A DNA stretch of 16,495 nt from Lachnospiraceae bacterium UBA3638 (lineage in GTDB: Bacteria > Bacillota > Clostridia > Lachnospirales > Lachnospiraceae), in contig DFKT01000092.1 of assembly GCA_002373595.1 (NCBI GenBank), positions 1 through 16,495 on the forward strand. The letters run 5' to 3'. This document shows positions 13,778-16,495 of this stretch, piece after piece. Each line of letters opens with the position of its first letter. Within the stretch, counting starts at the first letter, position 1. The position numbers and the translations under genes are program-made. Below the pieces are notes generated by a model that had not been told where the DNA came from, ran no database searches, and saw only the letters and a list, made by a program, of their open reading frames with translations.

Positions 13778-14696
13778 GAGAGTAGGTCAGAAGATCAAGA
13801 TGACATCCATCGATGAACTTCTCTGCGTTCCGGCTGTAGCAGGATGTGATGAGATTGAAGTCGCAAAGATCCGTCCGTTCAAGAATCATCCTTTCAAGGT
13901 TTTGGATGATGACAAGATGCATGAACTTGTGGAAAGCATCATGTTAAACGGTGTGCTGGTTCCGGTCACTGTAAGACCGGTTGAAGACGGACAGTATGAA
14001 ATGATCTCAGGGCACCGCCGGTTATTTGCAGTAAAAGAGATCGGCCTCGATAAGATTCCTGCTATCGTAAAGAAGTACGACGATGATGAAGCAGTCTTGG
14101 CTATGGTGGACTCAAATCTGCAGAGAGAAGAGATTCTGCCAAGTGAAAAAGCATTTGCGTATAAGATGCGTTATGATGCGATGCGGAGGAGAGCGGGAAG
14201 GCCATCAAAAAATGCGTCCCAATTCGGGACGAATTTTCCAGAGGGTCGGGCAGATGATGAATTAGCCGAACAAGTCGGTGAAAGTCGCGGACAGTTGCAT
14301 AGGTATCTTCGCCTGGTTGAACTCATTCCATCGATTTTGGAACTTGTAGACAAGAAAGCTTTGGCACTTGCTACTGCGGTCGAAGTTTCTTTCTTGGATC
14401 ACGAAGTTCAGCAGATGCTTTATGAGTACATGATTGAAAATGATATCTGCAAGACGTTTCAGATCTTCGCTCTGAGAGATTATCTGAAGGAAAATGATAC
14501 CATCACCAAGATGGAGCTCATGCGGATCCTGAACGAGAATGCTCCCAAGGATGAGAGCAATAGATTTCAGCAGCTCACGATCACCAAGAAGAAACTGCAG
14601 GAATACTTCCCGACCTTTTATACCAAGTCTCAGATGGAGAAGGTGTTGTTTTCTCTTCTTGAAGAATGGAAAAAACAAAATTCGGCTCCAAAGTGA
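13770..14696 (+). CDS. parB: ParB-type DNA-binding partition protein
   Basis: This is a 308-residue protein. Residues about 27-115 form the ParB/Srx-like N-terminal domain with GHRR (81-84) in the segment MISGHRRLFAVKEIG. NLQREEILPSEKAFAYKM (about 116-133) is the conserved linker that precedes the helix-turn-helix. A helix-turn-helix follows at about 165-185 (ELAEQVGESRGQLHRYLRLVEL). The C-terminal third ends with LQEYFPTFYTKSQMEKVLFSLLEEW, a shape seen in ParB proteins of conjugative elements of Firmicutes. It should bind a centromere-like site and act with ParA. GGAGGTGA (13756-13763) is 6 bases before the ATG, which overlaps the end of parA. An in-frame ATG at 13800 lacks a ribosome binding site. 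No clear parS palindrome was found nearby. Confidence 0.93.
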   Translation: MPKRVGQKIKMTSIDELLCVPAVAGCDEIEVAKIRPFKNHPFKVLDDDKMHELVESIMLNGVLVPVTVRPVEDGQYEMISGHRRLFAVKEIGLDKIPAIVKKYDDDEAVLAMVDSNLQREEILPSEKAFAYKMRYDAMRRRAGRPSKNASQFGTNFPEGRADDELAEQVGESRGQLHRYLRLVELIPSILELVDKKALALATAVEVSFLDHEVQQMLYEYMIENDICKTFQIFALRDYLKENDTITKMELMRILNENAPKDESNRFQQLTITKKKLQEYFPTFYTKSQMEKVLFSLLEEWKKQNSAPK

Positions 14697-14697
14697 T

Positions 14698-14728
14698 TTG
14701 ACAAAAGTGAGAAGTCATATATTATAAT
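14698..14728 (+). promoter_or_regulatory. Promoter of the ribbon-helix-helix gene
   Basis: TTGACA (14698-14703) and TATAAT (14723-14728) are both perfect consensus hexamers but are separated by 19 bases rather than 17. Long-spaced promoters often need an activator or are weak; the gene downstream may control itself here. TATATT at 14718-14723 would give only 14 bases. Confidence 0.7.
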
Positions 14729-14757
14729 AGGGAGCATGAGTTAAAGAGAGGTGCGCA

Positions 14758-14955
14758 ATGCCAAGAAGAGAAGGAGCCGGAAGACCTAAATTAGATGATC
14801 CAAAGTCAAACAAGGTCAGTATGAGATTGTCTGAAGAAGAATTGAAAAGGTTTGAGGCATATGCCAAAAGACACGGATTATCAAAGGCTGATACTCTTCG
14901 CAGGGCAGTAGATGAATTGATAAGTAAAGATGAGACAGACGGAAAGGGCACGTGA
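14758..14955 (+). CDS. Ribbon-helix-helix (CopG/Arc-type) DNA-binding protein
   Basis: This 65-residue protein has a basic N-terminal arm (PRREGAGRPKLDDPK) followed by a ribbon-helix-helix fold at about residues 18-54. The strand is KVSMRLS, helix A is EEELKRFEAYAKRHG, the turn is LSKADT, and helix B is LRRAVDELI. Such proteins dimerise and bind operators; in mobile elements they act as repressors, antitoxins or relaxosome accessory proteins. There is no toxin gene directly next to it. It has its own promoter and its own terminator, so it is a single-gene unit. GAGAGGTG lies just upstream of the ATG. Its target is unknown; autoregulation is likely from family behaviour. Confidence 0.85.
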   Translation: MPRREGAGRPKLDDPKSNKVSMRLSEEELKRFEAYAKRHGLSKADTLRRAVDELISKDETDGKGT

Positions 14956-14973
14956 GGAACGTGCTCTTTTTTT
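14946..14973 (+). terminator. Terminator overlapping the stop codon of the ribbon-helix-helix gene
   Basis: GGGCACGT (14946-14953) pairs with ACGTGCTC (14959-14966), with one G-U pair, around the loop GAGGA. Seven T follow (14967-14973). The stop codon TGA (14953-14955) begins inside the stem. Confidence 0.9.
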
Positions 14974-14984
14974 GAATTTATGTC

Positions 14985-15038
14985 TTGATAAATGGCACCC
15001 ATCTATTTATAATATCAATTGGGTTAGCAATGCCTAAC
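14985..15038 (+). promoter_or_regulatory. Promoter with downstream operator-like palindrome for the cargo cassette
   Basis: TTGATA (14985-14990), a 17-base spacer and TATAAT (15008-15013) form a strong sigma-A promoter. Just past the predicted start is an inverted repeat, GTTAG (15023-15027) with CTAAC (15034-15038), separated by 6 bases. This is a possible operator, or a leader hairpin. No regulator gene for it is visible in the window. Confidence 0.7.
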
Positions 15039-15061
15039 ATGGGTGAAAGGAGGCTGACACG

Positions 15062-15349
15062 GTGGGAAGGTTTAACGATATCGGGATAGACAGTGAATTG
15101 GACTGGGACAGAATAACACATCTGTTTAAATTAGGGATCATAGCGGCGCTTATGGTCCTTGCCGGAGACATGATCCTTGGATGGGGTGTTACAGATGAAA
15201 CGCTTACAGGTATGGATGCGTACTTTTCAAGATACATGACTGTTTCAGATACCAGAGTTTTCGCATCTGCCATACTTGGACTGATAGGTATCACGATAGA
15301 GTGCCTTTCTTATTTCGGTGTATGCGGCGATGATGTAAGAACCGGCTGA
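15062..15349 (+). CDS. Short two-helix membrane protein, apparent truncated DUF6796-like protein
   Basis: This is a 95-residue protein with two hydrophobic segments: residues about 18-42 (a run with LGIIAALMVLAGDMILGWG) and about 65-88 (with SAILGLIGITIECLSYFGV). The sequence resembles the N-terminal part of a larger multi-helix membrane family of Clostridia (DUF6796, recalled from memory, about 220-260 residues). After YFGV it runs into an unrelated short tail, CGDDVRTG, and stops, so it looks truncated, perhaps by a deletion. It starts with GTG at 15062, with AAAGGAGG (15046-15053) upstream. Its stop overlaps the ribosome binding site GAGGGT (15348-15353) of the next gene, so it may still serve to couple translation. 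It could also be a short functional membrane protein. Confidence 0.55.
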   Translation: MGRFNDIGIDSELDWDRITHLFKLGIIAALMVLAGDMILGWGVTDETLTGMDAYFSRYMTVSDTRVFASAILGLIGITIECLSYFGVCGDDVRTG

Positions 15350-15359
15350 GGGTAACAGT

Positions 15360-15863
15360 ATGCTGAAGAATTATATGAAGGAAGGCCAGAAACTCCCTAT
15401 GTTCGGAGTCGGACCATATATTGTTTACGGAATGGCGATGGTGAATCTCATTGGGATCATTCTGTTCGGATATGTGTTTAAGATTGGTATCTTAGACAGC
15501 CCATGGATACTAATATTCCGTATTGTCGGGGGGCTTCTGATCGTGCTAGGGATTGCCGTCTGGTTTATCGGAGCCGTGAAATCAGATATGGACGCATCCA
15601 TAACGGAGAACAAGCTTCAGACAAAGGGAATCTATGCATGGGTAAGAAACCCTATGTACAGCGGCTGGTGGATAGCGTTATCCGGGATAACTCTCATGTG
15701 GCACAATGCATGGATGCTCATTCTCCCTGTAATAGACTGGGTGATCATGACAATAGCCCTGATAAACACGGAAGAAAAATGGTTGCTTGATCTGTATGGA
15801 AATGAGTACGCAGAGTACAAAAAAAGTGTGAACCGCTGCATACCTTGGAAAAGAAGGAGATGA
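15360..15863 (+). CDS. Isoprenylcysteine carboxyl methyltransferase (ICMT)-family membrane enzyme
   Basis: This is a 167-residue protein with three to four hydrophobic segments: about 17-40, 50-73 and 103-135, the last long enough to cross twice. The ICMT/Ste14/PEMT signature is present: GIYAWVRNPMYSG (90-102), the bacterial form of the RHPxY motif that binds S-adenosylmethionine. A second conserved block at 138-153 contains EEKWLLDLYGNEYAEYK. Bacterial members methylate unknown carboxyl, thiol or amine groups, since most bacteria have no prenylated CAAX proteins. GAGGGT is 6 bases before the ATG. The next gene starts 8 bases after its stop and encodes an ATC-hydrolase-like protein, suggesting the two act on the same small molecule. 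The substrate is not known. Confidence 0.88.
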   Translation: MLKNYMKEGQKLPMFGVGPYIVYGMAMVNLIGIILFGYVFKIGILDSPWILIFRIVGGLLIVLGIAVWFIGAVKSDMDASITENKLQTKGIYAWVRNPMYSGWWIALSGITLMWHNAWMLILPVIDWVIMTIALINTEEKWLLDLYGNEYAEYKKSVNRCIPWKRRR

Positions 15864-15870
15864 AAACAGT

Positions 15871-16495
15871 ATGAAATACACTGGGATGCCTGCCTTTATG
15901 TGGCTTCTTTATAAGAAGTCTTTTAGAAATCATCTTACAATCGATCTCGGATTTGATGCTGGCAGTGCAAAGCGTATAACCGCAAATGCAAAGCCGAGGT
16001 ATAAGTCGATCATTGAAAAGCTTCCCGATTTTGAAAAGGGAGACCGCTTTCAGACGAACATCGTAAATTGTGCATTACTTATTGCTTTTTTGCAGAGCAT
16101 GGACAGAAGACCTTCGGTTGAAGAACTTACGAAGTATTATGCTGATGCGATGTCCACAAAGGCAACGGAAATTTTCTGCAAGAGCGCAGGGAAAAGCAAA
16201 TTCTCAGCAAAAGATATCGAAGGCATGAAAAAGAGCGCAGCACTGAATGCAGCGGATCGTAATCCTTATTCTTGGAACATGGAGTACCTTCCGTACAACG
16301 ATAACAGCGGATATGAAGCCAGATTTACAAAGTGCGGTATCTGCACGCTTATGAAGGAATATGGGTTCTTTGATCTGGTTCCCGCCATGTGCAATCTTGA
16401 CTATGTGATGAGTAATATGGGCGGAGCTTCAACGTTTGTGAGAGAATATACGCTTGCTTCAGGTGGACCATATTGCGACTGCGGATACAAAAAGA
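15871..16495 (+). CDS. L-2-amino-thiazoline-4-carboxylate (ATC) hydrolase-family protein, partial
   Basis: The frame is open from the ATG at 15871 to the window end (208 codons, no stop), so the gene is cut by the window edge. Residues 1-30 match the family start (MPAFMWLLYKKSFRNHL). The C-terminal part has the conserved Cys cluster: CGIC (155-158), Cys174 in PAMCNLDY, and REYTLASGGPYCDC (191-204). In Pseudomonas this family opens the ring of L-2-amino-thiazoline-4-carboxylate on the route to L-cysteine. In Clostridia the role is not established. AAGGAGA (15853-15859) supports the start; an ATG at 15860 stops after four codons. Lying directly behind the ICMT-like gene, it probably belongs to the same transcript. 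Confidence 0.85.
   Translation, partial: MKYTGMPAFMWLLYKKSFRNHLTIDLGFDAGSAKRITANAKPRYKSIIEKLPDFEKGDRFQTNIVNCALLIAFLQSMDRRPSVEELTKYYADAMSTKATEIFCKSAGKSKFSAKDIEGMKKSAALNAADRNPYSWNMEYLPYNDNSGYEARFTKCGICTLMKEYGFFDLVPAMCNLDYVMSNMGGASTFVREYTLASGGPYCDCGYKK

Larger units (their letters stand above)
12115..16495. mobile_element. Left end of a probable integrated element next to lysS (incomplete)
   Basis: Immediately after lysS the base and codon use shifts to a more AT-rich style, and housekeeping genes give way to tandem excisionase-like proteins, ParA, ParB, a ribbon-helix-helix protein and a small enzyme cassette. ParA/ParB next to small wHTH proteins is typical of integrative and conjugative elements and large genomic islands of Clostridia. 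Insertion at the 3' end of a conserved gene is a common way for tyrosine recombinases to integrate without damage. No integrase, relaxase or second attachment repeat is in the window, so the left boundary is approximate and the right one unseen. Confidence 0.6.

Overview
The window looks like a chromosomal piece from a motile member of the Clostridia, most likely Lachnospiraceae (a Butyrivibrio/Roseburia-like organism). This is inferred from the late flagellar cluster flgM-flgN-flgK-flgK-flgL-fliW-csrA, the strong AGGAGG-type ribosome binding sites, the roughly 50% GC, Asp/Glu/Lys-rich proteins, and a following Clostridia-type mobile element with parA/parB. No rRNA, tRNA or CRISPR array is visible. 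Nearly everything real is on the + strand.

Region 1 (1-2681) is an envelope pair: a trigger-factor-like lipoprotein with an FKBP-type prolyl isomerase domain, then a secreted coiled-coil NlpC/P60 peptidoglycan hydrolase. Region 2 (2682-9918) is the late flagellar operon. A sigma-28-type promoter at 2721-2748 precedes the anti-sigma factor gene flgM. Then come the chaperone gene flgN, two tandem and divergent hook-filament junction genes (flgK1, flgK2), an enlarged flgL, and the post-transcriptional regulatory pair fliW-csrA. The operon closes with a strong terminator. FlgM couples hook completion to sigma-28 activity. FlgN delivers FlgK and FlgL to the export gate. FliW and CsrA are known in Bacillus to couple flagellin levels to translation. 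Several untranslated spacers here carry hairpins or GGA motifs that could be CsrA targets.

Region 3 (9919-12114) is a housekeeping pair, greA-lysS, behind a near-consensus sigma-A promoter. Region 4 (12115-12437) has no protein gene. It holds a GGA-rich, foldable stretch ending in a 15-bp terminator hairpin with a GAAA loop, and it separates lysS from DNA of different character. This GGA-rich segment is the most intriguing unexplained stretch in the window.

Region 5 (12438-16495, cut by the window end) looks like the left end of an integrated mobile element lying against the 3' end of lysS. It starts with two paralogous small excisionase-like DNA-binding proteins, then ParA, ParB and a ribbon-helix-helix protein with its own promoter and terminator. 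Next is a probable cargo cassette behind its own promoter: a short, apparently truncated two-helix membrane protein, an isoprenylcysteine carboxyl methyltransferase-like membrane enzyme, and a protein of the L-2-amino-thiazoline-4-carboxylate hydrolase family that continues past the window. No integrase or second attachment site is in view, so the element's identity and size are inferred.
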